A stretch of DNA of 58,666 nucleotides from Acidovorax sp. GW101-3H11 (GCF_001633105.1 NZ_LUKZ01000023.1:1-58666); one strand, 5' to 3'. Positions 48,474-57,233 are shown, counted from the stretch's first letter. Translations and numbers: made by a program. The notes: generated by a model not told the origin, from the sequence alone.

Positions 48474-49049
48474 TTAGATCTTGCCGACCAGGTCCAGCGA
48501 AGGAGCCAGGGTCTTGGCGCCTTCGTTCCACTTGGCGGGGCACACTTGGCCGGGGTTGGCGGCGGTGTACTGGGCAGCCTTGAGCTTGCGCACGGTTTCC
48601 TTCACGTCGCGGGCGATCTCGTTGGAGTGGATTTCGGCCGTCTTGATGATGCCGTCGGGGTTGATCACAAACGTGCCGCGCAGTGCCAGGCCTTCTTCAG
48701 GGATGTGCACGCCAAAGGCGTTGGTCAGCTGGTGCGTTGGGTCGCCCACCAGAGGGAACTTGGCCTTGCCCACGGCGGGGCTGGTTTCGTGCCAGACCTT
48801 GTGCGAGAAGTGCGTGTCGGTCGTGACGATGTAGACCTCGGTACCGGCCTTCTGGAATTCTGCGTAGTGCTCGGCGGCGTCTTCGATTTCGGTGGGGCAG
48901 TTGAAGGTGAAGGCGGCAGGCATGAAGATCAGCACGGACCACTTGCCCTTCAGGTCGGCTTCGGTCAGGTCGATGAACTCGCCCTTGCCATTGCGGTTGA
49001 CGAAAGCGGTGGTCTTGAAGGGCTGAACGGGAGTGTTGATCAGGGACAT
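48474..49049 (-). CDS. ahpC: Alkyl hydroperoxide reductase subunit C (peroxiredoxin)
   Basis: Typical 2-Cys peroxiredoxin of 191 aa that reduces H2O2 and organic peroxides. The peroxidatic C51 lies in PAAFTFNCPTEIEDAA and the resolving C170 in NPGQVCPAKW. VTTDTHFSHKVWHETSPAVG and GVHIPEEGLALRGTFVINPD are family motifs. AAGGAA precedes the ATG. An AT-rich inverted repeat about 75 bp upstream is a likely control site. Confidence 0.98.
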   Translation of the reverse strand: MSLINTPVQPFKTTAFVNRNGKGEFIDLTEADLKGKWSVLIFMPAAFTFNCPTEIEDAAEHYAEFQKAGTEVYIVTTDTHFSHKVWHETSPAVGKAKFPLVGDPTHQLTNAFGVHIPEEGLALRGTFVINPDGIIKTAEIHSNEIARDVKETVRKLKAAQYTAANPGQVCPAKWNEGAKTLAPSLDLVGKI

Positions 49050-49115
49050 TGCTGTTTCCTTAGTGGTTGGTTAACTGAACAGGACTGAAGTCTAGGCCCT
49101 TTGGAGCCATGAATC

Positions 49116-49143
49116 CAATCAATTGATTTAATTCAATCAATTG
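49116..49143. promoter_or_regulatory. AT-rich inverted/direct repeat upstream of ahpC
   Basis: AATTGATT (49121-49128) and AATCAATT (49135-49142) are perfect inverted arms around TAATTC. CAATCAATTG also occurs twice as a direct repeat, at 49116-49125 and 49134-49143. It lies 67-94 bp upstream of the ahpC start in the ahpC-bfr divergent gap. It does not fit the ATAG-based OxyR consensus I know. Confidence 0.5.
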
Positions 49144-49335
49144 CTTATGACTATATGACGACACCACCGCAGCCCCGGCCCCCTCCGCCACCACCCCACG
49201 GCTGCAAACGCGAACACAACTCAGCATCACACGCAGCCATTGCGCAAAAACATGGGATTGCCTTGCGCGGGTTGATGGGGGTCACGACAATCGGGGCCGC
49301 ATTCACAGATACAACAAACAAGGAAGGAGTCCCCC

Positions 49336-49812
49336 ATGAAAGGCGACGCACAGGTCATCAGCCATCTGCAGGCCCAGCTTAAGAATGAGCTCACGGCCAT
49401 CAACCAGTACTTTTTGCACTACCGCATGCTCAAGCACTGGGGCTTCGACAAGCTGGCCAAGAAGGAATACTCCGAATCCATCGGCGAGATGAAGCATGCC
49501 GACTGGCTCATGGACCGCATCTTCATGCTGGATGGCCTGCCCAACCTGCAGGACCTGGCCAAGCTGCAAGTGGGCGAGGACGTGCCCGAGATCCTGGCCT
49601 GCGATCTGCGCTCTGAGCAAGGCGCCCAGGCCACCATCAAGGAAGGCATTGCCTACTGCGAAACGGTGCGCGACTATGTCTCGCGCGATCTGCTGCAAAA
49701 GATCCTGGACGACACCGAAGAGCACATCGACTTCCTCGAAACCCAGATCGACCTGATCGACAAGGTGGGCATTCAGAACTACCTGCAGTCGCAGATGGGT
49801 GACGCGGACTGA
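49336..49812 (+). CDS. bfr: Bacterioferritin
   Basis: Iron-storage 24-mer subunit, 158 aa. The heme-ligand Met52 and ferroxidase ligands E18, E51, H54, E94 and H130 are all in place by direct count against E. coli Bfr. The E127 position reads Thr here (DDTEEH), with Glu at 128 and 129. AAGGAG precedes the ATG. A strong terminator follows. It diverges from ahpC, tying iron storage to peroxide defence. Confidence 0.97.
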   Translation: MKGDAQVISHLQAQLKNELTAINQYFLHYRMLKHWGFDKLAKKEYSESIGEMKHADWLMDRIFMLDGLPNLQDLAKLQVGEDVPEILACDLRSEQGAQATIKEGIAYCETVRDYVSRDLLQKILDDTEEHIDFLETQIDLIDKVGIQNYLQSQMGDAD

Positions 49813-49865
49813 CGCACAGAATTCTCCAGAGCGCTCCACGAAAAAAGCAAAGAAGAGAAGAAATC

Positions 49866-49893
49866 AAAAAAACGGGCTTCGGCCCGTTTTTTT
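49866..49893 (+). terminator. Rho-independent terminator of bfr
   Basis: ACGGGC-TTCG-GCCCGT with a UUCG tetraloop, an A-run before it and seven T residues after. Confidence 0.93.
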
Positions 49894-50002
49894 GTGCCCG
49901 CGCACAGCGCCAGGCCACCCCCAACCCGGGGCCTCCATGCCCCCACCCGTCACGGGTTGTTGCAAGTGCACATCAAAGGCAGAAAATTTCCGTCTTCATA
50001 AA

Positions 50003-50017
50003 TGCGAATGCCTCTCA
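50003..50017. promoter_or_regulatory. Degenerate Fur-like box upstream of the iron-reductase operon
   Basis: TGCGAATGCCTCTCA matches the perfect box at 46571-46585 at 11 of 15 positions. It lies about 250 bp upstream of the DUF3649 gene in an AT-rich patch, the only promoter-like stretch of this gap. Confidence 0.4.
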
Positions 50018-50192
50018 ACAAAAGTAGAATGCACGCCTACGACCAGCGGCCGGGTTCTGTAACCCCCTGATTCCCGCGCCTGCCAGCAAGCCAGTCAGCC
50101 CGGCCCCGCCGCCAGCTGCAGCCAGCGTTTGTGCGTTTTGCACCCACACACACCTGCCTGGAGCCTCTTTGCTGATGCTGCGCCGCACCGCC

Positions 50193-50213
50193 CGCCCCTG
50201 CTTTGCAGGGGCG
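50193..50213 (+). promoter_or_regulatory. Strong hairpin in the leader of the DUF3649 gene
   Basis: CGCCCCTGC-TTT-GCAGGGGCG is a perfect 9-bp GC-rich stem. It lies 50 bp before the start codon and has no U-run, so it is more likely a leader or processing structure than a terminator. The rest of the gap 49894-50263 holds no gene. Confidence 0.5.
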
Positions 50214-50263
50214 CTGCCCTCCTCCTCCCGCCCCGCCACGCCCGGCGCCACCCGGGCCCGGCC

Positions 50264-50572
50264 ATGAAAACCGCCCGCGCCGATTGGCGCTACCGGCTGG
50301 CCATCACCTCCCGTGCCGTGGCGGCGGTGGGGGGCGGCTATGCGCTCGCGGCGGGTTTCACGGCGGCGCTGTCGCTGCTGCTTGCGCAGTGCATGCCGCG
50401 TGTGGAGGCCGTGATCACCGCCACCATGCTCGCCTGGGTGGTGTATGCCATCGCCGCAGGCTGGGCTTTTTATGCGCGCACCGCCTGGGGCGCCTGGGGC
50501 GGCACGCTGCTGCCCGCACTGGTGCTGGGCGCCTGCGCCATGGCACCGCAATGGATGAAGGCCGCAGCATGA
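50264..50572 (+). CDS. DUF3649 small membrane protein of iron-uptake operon
   Basis: A 102-residue membrane protein with three hydrophobic helices (AAVGGGYALAAGFTAALSLL, AVITATMLAWVVYAIAAGWA, LLPALVLGACAMAP). It is a typical DUF3649 protein, found beside PepSY iron-regulated proteins and siderophore receptors. The start ATG at 50264 is chosen for family length; an upstream ATG at 50129 would add Pro/His-rich sequence spanning the leader hairpin. Its stop overlaps the next gene as ATGA. Role unknown; probably assists periplasmic iron reduction or transport. Confidence 0.8.
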   Translation: MKTARADWRYRLAITSRAVAAVGGGYALAAGFTAALSLLLAQCMPRVEAVITATMLAWVVYAIAAGWAFYARTAWGAWGGTLLPALVLGACAMAPQWMKAAA

Positions 50573-52428
50573 ACACCACCACACTGGCACCCGACGCCGC
50601 CGCAGAACGCGCCCCAACAGAACGCACTGCTGCAGCCGCCCCCGGCGGCATGGCTGCCGAAGCCCCGCACAATGCCAAAGCCCCAAAGGCCGCCAAAACC
50701 CCCAACGACCGCGAAGGCTTCCGCCAGGCCATGTCGTGGCTGCACAACTGGGCGGGGTTGATCCTGGGCTGGCTGCTGTTTGCGATCTTCCTCACCGGCA
50801 CGCTGTCGTTCTTCAGGAGCGAGTTCAACCTGTGGATGCGCCCCGAGATGCACGGCCTGCAGCCGGTGGATGCCGCCGACCCGCAGGTGGCGCAAACGGC
50901 GCAGAAGGCCCTGGACGCGCTGGTGCGCAAGGTGCCCAACGTCACGCAGTGGATCATGCACCTGCCCGACGACCGCGACCCTGCCGTCAACATCCTGTGG
51001 CGCGGCACGGGCAACGGCCGCTTTGAAACCCTGCGCATGCACCCGCAGACCGGCGAGGCCATCGACACCCGCCAGACCATGGGCGGCGACTTCTTCTACC
51101 GCTTCCACTTCGAGCTGCGCACCGCACAAAAGGGCCGCTGGGCCATCGAAGGCCGTTGGGTGGTGGGCGTGGCCACCATGCTCATGTTTGTGGCGCTGAT
51201 CTCGGGCGTGATCACGCACCGCCGCATCTTCAAGGACTTCTTCACCTTCCGCCCCACCAAGGGCGGACAGCGCGCCTGGCTGGACGCACACAACGTCACC
51301 GGCGTGCTGGTGCTGCCGTTCTATCTGATGATCACCTTCAGCGGGCTGATGATCTTCCACTCGCTGTACATGCCTGCGGGCATTGCCACGGCCTACAAGG
51401 GCGAGAAGGGCGTGGACTCCAACGCGTACTTTGCCGACCTGCAGGGCGAAAAAGCCGAAAGCCGCCCCCGCCGTGGCGCCACCGACAAGGTGGAGCCCCT
51501 GCCCGCCATCGCCCTGCACTCCATCCTGACCGAGGCCCGCACCCGCTGGGACGGTGGGCGCATCGGCAGCGTGCAAGCACGCCGCGACGCCAAGGGCCGC
51601 GCCGTGGTCGAGGTCACCCGCCACGAAGGCGACCGCCTGCAATACCGCCCGCCGCGCCTGCTGTTTGACGCCACCACCGGCCAGTGGCTGGACCAGGCCG
51701 ACGCCACCAGCCCCGCTGTCAAAACCTACGGCGTGCTGTATGGCCTGCACATGGCACGGTTTGCCGACACCGGCCTGCGCTGGGCGCTGTTTGGCTTTGG
51801 CCTGCTGGGCAGCCTGATGATTGCCACCGGCATGGTGCTGTGGTCGGTCAAGCGCAGCGCCAAGTCGCACACACAAGCAAGCCGCAAGGGCGCCGCCAAC
51901 GCAGCGGATGCCGCCACACCCAGGGCACCGTTTGGCGAGCGCCTGGTGGCCGCCATCAACATCGCCACGCTGGCCGGCCTGCCGCTGGCCTGCGGGGTGT
52001 ACATCGCCTCCAACCGCCTGATTCCGCTGGGCACCGAGGGCCGCGCCGATGTGGAACTGGCCTGGTTCTTCAGCGCCTGGGGCCTGGCCCTGCTGTGGGC
52101 GCTGGCCTGCGCCGTGGTGCGGCCCAGCCGCATGGGCTGGTCGGTGCCGCTGGGCGCGGCAGGCCTGGTGTGGGCGCTGCTGCCGGTCATCAATGCGCTG
52201 ACCACGCACACCCACCTGGGCACCACGCTGCCTGCGGGTGAATGGGTGTGGGCCAGCATGGACCTGGCCTTCCTGGCTACCGGCCTGTTGCTGGGCTGGC
52301 TGTCGTGGCGGCTGCGCCCGGGCCTGGCCCCCAAGGGCAAAGCCGCTGCGGCCAAGGCACCACGCACCTCCACTGCAGCCGCATTGCCTGCGGCGCCCGA
52401 TGTGTCCGTTTCCACCTCGGGGGCCTGA
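50569..52428 (+). CDS. PepSY-domain iron-regulated membrane protein (PiuB-like reductase)
   Basis: A 619-residue inner-membrane protein. The cytoplasmic start is Ala-rich, then SWLHNWAGLILGWLLFAIFL (helix 1) and a PepSY-bearing periplasmic region. The segment GVATMLMFVALISGVITHRR is followed by DAHNVTGVLVLPFYLMITFS, and late helices form the C-terminal third. His residues in the helices (LHNW, HRR, DAHN, LHMARF) could bind heme, as in members thought to reduce ferric siderophores. The start overlaps DUF3649 by 4 bp and DUF3325 follows after 5 bp. Confidence 0.9.
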   Translation: MNTTTLAPDAAAERAPTERTAAAAPGGMAAEAPHNAKAPKAAKTPNDREGFRQAMSWLHNWAGLILGWLLFAIFLTGTLSFFRSEFNLWMRPEMHGLQPVDAADPQVAQTAQKALDALVRKVPNVTQWIMHLPDDRDPAVNILWRGTGNGRFETLRMHPQTGEAIDTRQTMGGDFFYRFHFELRTAQKGRWAIEGRWVVGVATMLMFVALISGVITHRRIFKDFFTFRPTKGGQRAWLDAHNVTGVLVLPFYLMITFSGLMIFHSLYMPAGIATAYKGEKGVDSNAYFADLQGEKAESRPRRGATDKVEPLPAIALHSILTEARTRWDGGRIGSVQARRDAKGRAVVEVTRHEGDRLQYRPPRLLFDATTGQWLDQADATSPAVKTYGVLYGLHMARFADTGLRWALFGFGLLGSLMIATGMVLWSVKRSAKSHTQASRKGAANAADAATPRAPFGERLVAAINIATLAGLPLACGVYIASNRLIPLGTEGRADVELAWFFSAWGLALLWALACAVVRPSRMGWSVPLGAAGLVWALLPVINALTTHTHLGTTLPAGEWVWASMDLAFLATGLLLGWLSWRLRPGLAPKGKAAAAKAPRTSTAAALPAAPDVSVSTSGA

Positions 52429-52433
52429 GCACC

Positions 52434-52766
52434 ATGTCCGCTTTTCTGCTGTGTTTTGCGGCCTGGTCGGCAATGGCGCTGGGCATGGACCGCCACCATG
52501 AAGACGCCACGGGCCGTGAAGGCGCGGCCCGCCGCCTGCAACAGCTGCGCCGCGCCGGATGGCTGCTGTTGCTGCTGTCGCTGTGGCTGGCGGCCCACCC
52601 TGCCGGTGGCATGCCTGCCTCGCTGGGCGTAACCGCATGGGCCGTGGCCCTGTCGGTGGCCGCCGTGGCTGTGACGGCCACCGTGACCTGGCAACCCCGG
52701 CGCGCCCCTGTGCTGGCAGGGGTAGCCCTGGTGGCGGGCCTCGCCGCCTGGGCCTGGGGGTGGTGA
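52434..52766 (+). CDS. DUF3325 small membrane protein
   Basis: A 110-residue membrane protein with helices at about 2-18, 40-60, 63-84 and 92-110. It has the conserved ALGMDRHHEDATGRE segment typical of DUF3325. It lies 5 bp after the PepSY gene and 179 bp before the receptor gene. DUF3325, PepSY and DUF3649 genes commonly occur together next to siderophore receptors. The individual role is unknown. Confidence 0.85.
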   Translation: MSAFLLCFAAWSAMALGMDRHHEDATGREGAARRLQQLRRAGWLLLLLSLWLAAHPAGGMPASLGVTAWAVALSVAAVAVTATVTWQPRRAPVLAGVALVAGLAAWAWGW

Positions 52767-52945
52767 GCACAAAGGATGTGGCGGCCCTGCGGCCCCGCCC
52801 CTCCTTCTGATCCGCCGCTCTGCCCTGCTTTCTTTTTTCTCCCGCTCTCTGCGCCCCTCCCAGCCACCGGCCCCATGGGCCTGCGCCAGGCCCGGTGCCA
52901 GCGGAGCCGTTCTCCACCGCGTTGCGCACACACCAAGGACAAACC

Positions 52946-55129
52946 ATGCACGCACCTCAACACCACTCCCTCCAACGCCCCTTCCGCCACCCCCAGGCCC
53001 TGCACCCGCTGGCCGCCGCCGTGCTGGCCGCCTTCTGCGGCACCGCGCTGGCACAAAACACGGCACCTGCCACCCCCACCCGGACGCTGGGCGAAGTCAC
53101 CGTGCAGTCCACCACCGGTGACGACGGCTACGCCCCCGCCGCCAGCACCTCGGCCACCAAAGGCAGCGCACCGCTGCGCGACGTGCCGCAGGCCGTGAAC
53201 GTGGTGCCCGAGCAGCTCCTGCGCGACCAAGGGGCCCGCTCGATGGAAGACGCGCTGCGCAACGTGCCCGGCGTGGCCATGAGCCACGGCGACGGCCAGC
53301 GTGACCAGGTGGTGATCCGCGGCTTCACGGCCATTGCCGACCAGTTTGTGGATGGCGTGCGCGACGACGCGCTGTACTTCCGCGACCTGGCAGACATCGA
53401 GCGCATAGAGGTCCTCAAGGGCCCCGCCGCCGTGCTGTACGGGCGCGGGTCATCCGGCGGGCTCATCAACCGCGTGACCAAGAAGCCCAAGTTTGGCGAG
53501 ACCATCGGCGAGGCCTCGCTGGGCCTGGGCAATTACGCCTTGCGCCGCGCCACCGCCGATGTGAACGTGGGCATCAGCGACACCGCCGCCTTCCGCATCA
53601 ATGCCGCCGTCGAGGACTCCGGCAGCTACCGCGACCAGCAGTTCGTCAAACGCCACAACTTCGCGCCCTCGCTTGCACTCAAGCTCGCCGCGCAGACCGA
53701 CCTGCTGCTGCAGTACACCAATGCACGCGACAAGCGCCTGACCGACTTCGGCATCCCGGCCCTGAACGGCCGCCCCGTCAACGTGCCCGCCAGCACCTAC
53801 TACGGCTCCCGCAACGCGGCGCAGGACGACACCACCACCAGCACCATGCAGTCGCTGGCGGCCACGCTGAACCACCGCTTCAACGACGACTGGTCGGTGC
53901 GCAACGTCACGCGCGTGTACGACTACACACTGGACCGCTACAACACCCTGCCCGGCGGCACCACCGACCCGGTGAACCTGACGGTGGGCCGCACCCGGGC
54001 CTTCATCCTGCGCGACGAAAAAGGCGTCTTCAACCAGACCGACGTCACCTGGCGCAACCAGCTGGGCGGCTTCAAGCAAGAGTGGCTGATGGGGATGGAA
54101 CTGGGCCAGCAGAAAAAACGCTCTGAATCCGTCTCTGGCGGTGCCGACCGCGTGTCCATCTTCAACCCCATCGGTGCAGCCCCCGCCATCCCGGCGGCCA
54201 ACTACAACGCCGACAACGCCATCCCCAGCCACACCACGCAAGACACGGCTGCGCTGTACTGGCAAGACCAGATCACGCTGGCCCCGCAATGGAAGGCACT
54301 GGTGGGCGCGCGCTACGACGTGTTCGGGCAAGAGACCACGTTTGACCGCAAGCTCGCAACGCTCTCGCGCACCGACAAGAAGTTCAGCCCCCGCGCGGGC
54401 CTTGTGTGGCAGCCCAGCGATACCGTGTCGTACTACGTGTCGTACAGCAAATCCTTCCAGCCCTCGGCCGAAGCGTTTGCACTGGCCGCCAACAACACCA
54501 GCGCCGAGCCCGAGATCACCGAGAACAAGGAGGTCGGCGTGAAGCTCGACCTGCTGGACGGCCGCATGAATGTGACCGGCGCGCTCTTCAACCTGGAGCG
54601 CACCAACATCAAGAACACCGACCCCGCCAACCCCGGTCGCCAGATCAACGTGGGCACCCAGCGCACCAACGGCCTGGAGCTGACCATGAGCGGCCGCCTG
54701 CCCGGCCGCTGGGACGTGAGCGCAGGCTACGCCTGGCTGGACGGCCGCATGACCAAGTCGCTGGCCACCACCACCTCCACCCAGCTGCCCACCGCCGCCA
54801 TCGCGGCCCAGGGCAAGGTGCCCGCACTCACACCCCGCAACTCGGCATTTTTGTGGGCCATGAAGGACCTGGGCCACGGCCTGCGCGTGGGCGGCGGCGT
54901 GAACCATGTGGGCGCCCGCTTCACCTCGCTCACCGACCTGGTCACCCTGCCCGCCTACACCACGGTGGACGCCGCCCTGCAGTACACGCTGGGCCAGTGG
55001 GATGTGGACGTGAACATCAAGAACCTGGCCAACCGCAAGTACTACGTGTCCAGCCACGGCAGCAACGACAACCTGATCCTGCCCGGCTCGCCGCGTGCAG
55101 TGCAGGTGACGTTGCGGACGCGGTTCTGA
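52946..55129 (+). CDS. TonB-dependent siderophore receptor
   Basis: Outer-membrane ferric-siderophore receptor of 727 aa. The signal ends at GTALAQN. A plug domain has LRDVPQAVNVVPEQLLRDQG, DQVVIRGFTAIADQFVDGVR and RIEVLKGPAAVLYGRGSSGG. The barrel has TDKKFSPRAGLVWQPSDTVS, YVSYSKSFQPSAE and ITENKEVGVKLDL, and ends LRTRF. These are motifs of the FhuE/FoxA/FecA-type siderophore receptor family. The ATG at 52946 has AAGGA upstream. No biosynthesis genes are nearby, so a foreign siderophore is likely. Confidence 0.94.
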   Translation: MHAPQHHSLQRPFRHPQALHPLAAAVLAAFCGTALAQNTAPATPTRTLGEVTVQSTTGDDGYAPAASTSATKGSAPLRDVPQAVNVVPEQLLRDQGARSMEDALRNVPGVAMSHGDGQRDQVVIRGFTAIADQFVDGVRDDALYFRDLADIERIEVLKGPAAVLYGRGSSGGLINRVTKKPKFGETIGEASLGLGNYALRRATADVNVGISDTAAFRINAAVEDSGSYRDQQFVKRHNFAPSLALKLAAQTDLLLQYTNARDKRLTDFGIPALNGRPVNVPASTYYGSRNAAQDDTTTSTMQSLAATLNHRFNDDWSVRNVTRVYDYTLDRYNTLPGGTTDPVNLTVGRTRAFILRDEKGVFNQTDVTWRNQLGGFKQEWLMGMELGQQKKRSESVSGGADRVSIFNPIGAAPAIPAANYNADNAIPSHTTQDTAALYWQDQITLAPQWKALVGARYDVFGQETTFDRKLATLSRTDKKFSPRAGLVWQPSDTVSYYVSYSKSFQPSAEAFALAANNTSAEPEITENKEVGVKLDLLDGRMNVTGALFNLERTNIKNTDPANPGRQINVGTQRTNGLELTMSGRLPGRWDVSAGYAWLDGRMTKSLATTTSTQLPTAAIAAQGKVPALTPRNSAFLWAMKDLGHGLRVGGGVNHVGARFTSLTDLVTLPAYTTVDAALQYTLGQWDVDVNIKNLANRKYYVSSHGSNDNLILPGSPRAVQVTLRTRF

Positions 55130-55156
55130 GACTACGGACGCACGTGTAGCCACTGG

Positions 55157-55223
55157 ATTTCAAGCTTTTTTGGCTGCTGGCGCCTTATGGACAAGCGCTA
55201 GCAGCTATTTAATTGATAGCAAT
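55157..55223. repeat. Dispersed palindromic repeat (ATAGC family), copy 7
   Basis: GGCTGCTGGCGC and GCGCTAGCAGCT pair at 10 of 12 positions around a short loop, flanked by CTTTTTT and ATTTAATTGATAGC. It marks the border between the iron block and the accessory tail. Confidence 0.7.
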
Positions 55224-55251
55224 TCATTGAAACGCCTGAGTCTGTGGGCGT

Positions 55252-55710
55252 CTACCGTCGAAGTTGCCCAGCACGCAACGCCTTCCGATATCGCTTGAGG
55301 TTCTTTGCCTTAGGTCCTGTCGGAAACTGGGTCAGTTCCATACCGCAGCCCGCAGCCGCAAGCGCGGCAATCAGTTCTGCAGGGAAGTGGTCGGATTGGA
55401 CGACCACATCCCGCATGGCAATCCCGAAGTCCAAAGTCGCGTGCTCCACGCCCGCGACTTCGCTCATGGCCTTCAAGACGCTTGAATGGGCAAGGAGGAA
55501 CTGAATTGCGTCGGCCTGCTGCTGCTCCAGGTCCTCAAATTCAGCGTCACTCACCATCAAGGTCAACCCGGAAGTCACTGCAGGACGGCTGTTCGGCCGG
55601 GCACTGCGCGGCACACCGCGCCGCCAAACGCTGTACGGTTCAACGGGACTCAGCGCAACGAGGCTTTCTACATCAGCCTCGCGGCCCACAAAATGAAGGA
55701 TGCAACCCAT
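55252..55710 (-). CDS. Hypothetical protein (possible DUF4279-like immunity fold)
   Basis: A 152-residue soluble protein starting MGCILHFVGREADVESLVAL. A middle SGLTLMVSDAEFEDLEQQQA precedes a helical stretch, and the basic C-terminus is PKAKNLKRYRKALRAGQLRR. The pattern of a strand with GRE, then helix and GLTLMVS strand is reminiscent of DUF4279-type proteins, but I cannot confirm it. It is the last gene of the small accessory block on this strand. AGGT lies before the ATG. Confidence 0.6.
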   Translation of the reverse strand: MGCILHFVGREADVESLVALSPVEPYSVWRRGVPRSARPNSRPAVTSGLTLMVSDAEFEDLEQQQADAIQFLLAHSSVLKAMSEVAGVEHATLDFGIAMRDVVVQSDHFPAELIAALAAAGCGMELTQFPTGPKAKNLKRYRKALRAGQLRR

Positions 55711-55837
55711 ATGACCTAAGGTTTGAGAAGAGAGCGTCTTCTGGGGACTGAAAATTTGGTGTGCAGCGATTAACTACACGGCCTTCATAGTTCGCTATTC
55801 CAAGAAAATGGTTGATGTGCGGGACAGACACCTACGG

Positions 55838-56239
55838 CTACCGATCCGCATCTTCGTCACGCACAGCAGCGATCTCGCCAAACTCGGACTGCAACGCATT
55901 GCGAATCAGCGCCGGATAGGCAAACCAATAGTGCCGACGAACCGCATCACGAACGAATTCGGCTCCAAACATCTCACTGAAATGGCGCTGCTCCCAAGCG
56001 GCAAGAGGGCTGCGATCATCTGCCAGCAGCGACCTGCGGTGCCGGGTCATCAGGCGTTTGAGAGTTCCTCGGTCTGCTATCCCAAACCGGCGTAGCTCTG
56101 GCAACAAGTCTTCGTACAGCGCCATGTCCTCCACGTAGTCGTTTTTCGGCGGAAAGATGCTGCGCATGACCTGTCGCACCAGTTCAGCGTTCAGCAACTG
56201 AAACGATGCTCTCTTTCTTGCGGAAACGTGCTTTTTCAT
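55838..56239 (-). CDS. Hypothetical protein
   Basis: A 133-residue basic, helical soluble protein (VSARKRASFQLLNAELVRQV, MALYEDLLPELRRFGIADRG, RLMTRHRRSLLADDRSPLAA, HYWFAYPALIRNALQSEFGE). It has no signal, membrane helix or recognised family. The start ATG 56239 is uncertain (GTG at 56251 is in frame) because no ribosome site is clear. It lies 19 bp from the truncated DUF4304 copy. Confidence 0.6.
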   Translation of the reverse strand: MKKHVSARKRASFQLLNAELVRQVMRSIFPPKNDYVEDMALYEDLLPELRRFGIADRGTLKRLMTRHRRSLLADDRSPLAAWEQRHFSEMFGAEFVRDAVRRHYWFAYPALIRNALQSEFGEIAAVRDEDADR

Positions 56240-56258
56240 GGAGGCGGCCACTTACTTT

Positions 56259-56441
56259 TCAGGACTGGGCGGATCGGCGAGTGCGACGCGTGCTGGTGAA
56301 GCCTTGCACATTCACCAAATGAATTGCGTCATTGTCGATGCGTCGAAATGTCCGGCCCGAACCTACGAAGCCGTCATTCTTCAACAGGGGGAGCAAGTAC
56401 TTCCGGATCGACGGCTCAAGCCGTGGAGGTGTTTGAATCAT
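56259..56441 (-). pseudogene. Truncated DUF4304 gene copy
   Basis: Sixty codons, of which the first 48 (MIQTPPRLEPSIRKYLLPLL, then KNDGFVGSGRTFRRIDNDAI and HLVNVQGF) are nearly the same as the start of the intact DUF4304 gene at 57294-57929. Similarity stops sharply after VQGF, and the remaining frame (TSTRRTRRSAQS) is unrelated. The DNA match spans about 56303-56445 against 57790-57935. It is a decayed duplicate or the scar of a recombination between two copies. Confidence 0.8.
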
Positions 56442-56489
56442 GGTGAATCACGAACAAGGTACGGGCCACTTCGACGAACCCGCTGCGCA

Positions 56490-57233
56490 TCATGGCGGCG
56501 TCCCGCCCTTCTTGTGCACCTTGAAACTTTCATCCAGGTAGACCGTAGAACTCGTCATGCCATAGCCTTCGCAGACAAACCCGTTCAAAGGCAGCACGCC
56601 CGGCGCATCGGTGATCCGGCCTCTCACTTCCTTGTACTTCTTTCCCACACGCCGCGAATGAATGGCGGCGTTGGTCAGGTAGTTGAGGCTCACCCGGTAG
56701 GAGGCGTTGCTGGAATAGTCTTCGTCGTCCTGCTGCTCGCCGATGTGTTCCAGGTCTTTGATCTTTGCGTTGTAGCGGAACTGCAGCGTGAAGCCCGAGA
56801 ACCGGGCAGCGTCTGCGTAGTAGACCGCCTGAACGAACAATGAATTGTTCTTGATTTCCAGGTTGTAGAACTTGCTGGGGTGGCAGAACTCGCCGGACGT
56901 TGAGAGCACCTGATAGCTGCCATCCGCCCTCCCGGTCAGGACGAACAACCGCTCCTCTTGCGGGGCTTCGCCTTTGCGCCCCATCAACAGCATGGCCCGG
57001 TCGGGAACGCCGTCGCCGTTCAAGTCGCCCTCTGCGGCGGCCAAGACAAAGTCGAGATGCCGAAACTCGGGGGCTATTGCGAGCCGAGCCCTTTGCTCTG
57101 CGGAGGTGTTTCCGTCTGCGGCATGTGCATTGCCCACACACAGCATGGCCAGAACAGCGGGCCCGAGCAAGGCAGCCATGCATGCTGCAGATGCTTGCGC
57201 GACAGGCTGAAAGGCGCGGGATATCGTGGACAC
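56490..57233 (-). CDS. Secreted/periplasmic hypothetical protein with Ca-binding-like loop
   Basis: A 247-residue exported protein with a signal peptide (AACMAALLGPAVLAMLCVGN, then AHAADG). A loop EGDLNGDGVPDRAMLLMG near residue 70 resembles VCBS/dockerin-type D-x-N-x-D-G calcium sites. The C-terminal half is beta-rich and contains RVSLNYLTNAAIHSRRVGKK. The GTG start at 57233 has AGGAG 6 nt upstream. Family unknown. It lies between the truncated and intact DUF4304 genes on the same strand. Confidence 0.75.
   Translation of the reverse strand: MSTISRAFQPVAQASAACMAALLGPAVLAMLCVGNAHAADGNTSAEQRARLAIAPEFRHLDFVLAAAEGDLNGDGVPDRAMLLMGRKGEAPQEERLFVLTGRADGSYQVLSTSGEFCHPSKFYNLEIKNNSLFVQAVYYADAARFSGFTLQFRYNAKIKDLEHIGEQQDDEDYSSNASYRVSLNYLTNAAIHSRRVGKKYKEVRGRITDAPGVLPLNGFVCEGYGMTSSTVYLDESFKVHKKGGTPP

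Noticed and set aside
49155..49382. 75-codon Pro-rich frame before bfr
   Set aside because: It overlaps the bfr start in another frame and is a low-complexity sequence in a promoter region.
50129..50263. 45-codon upstream extension of the DUF3649 gene
   Set aside because: It crosses the leader hairpin and is Pro/His-rich. The family length fits the ATG at 50264.
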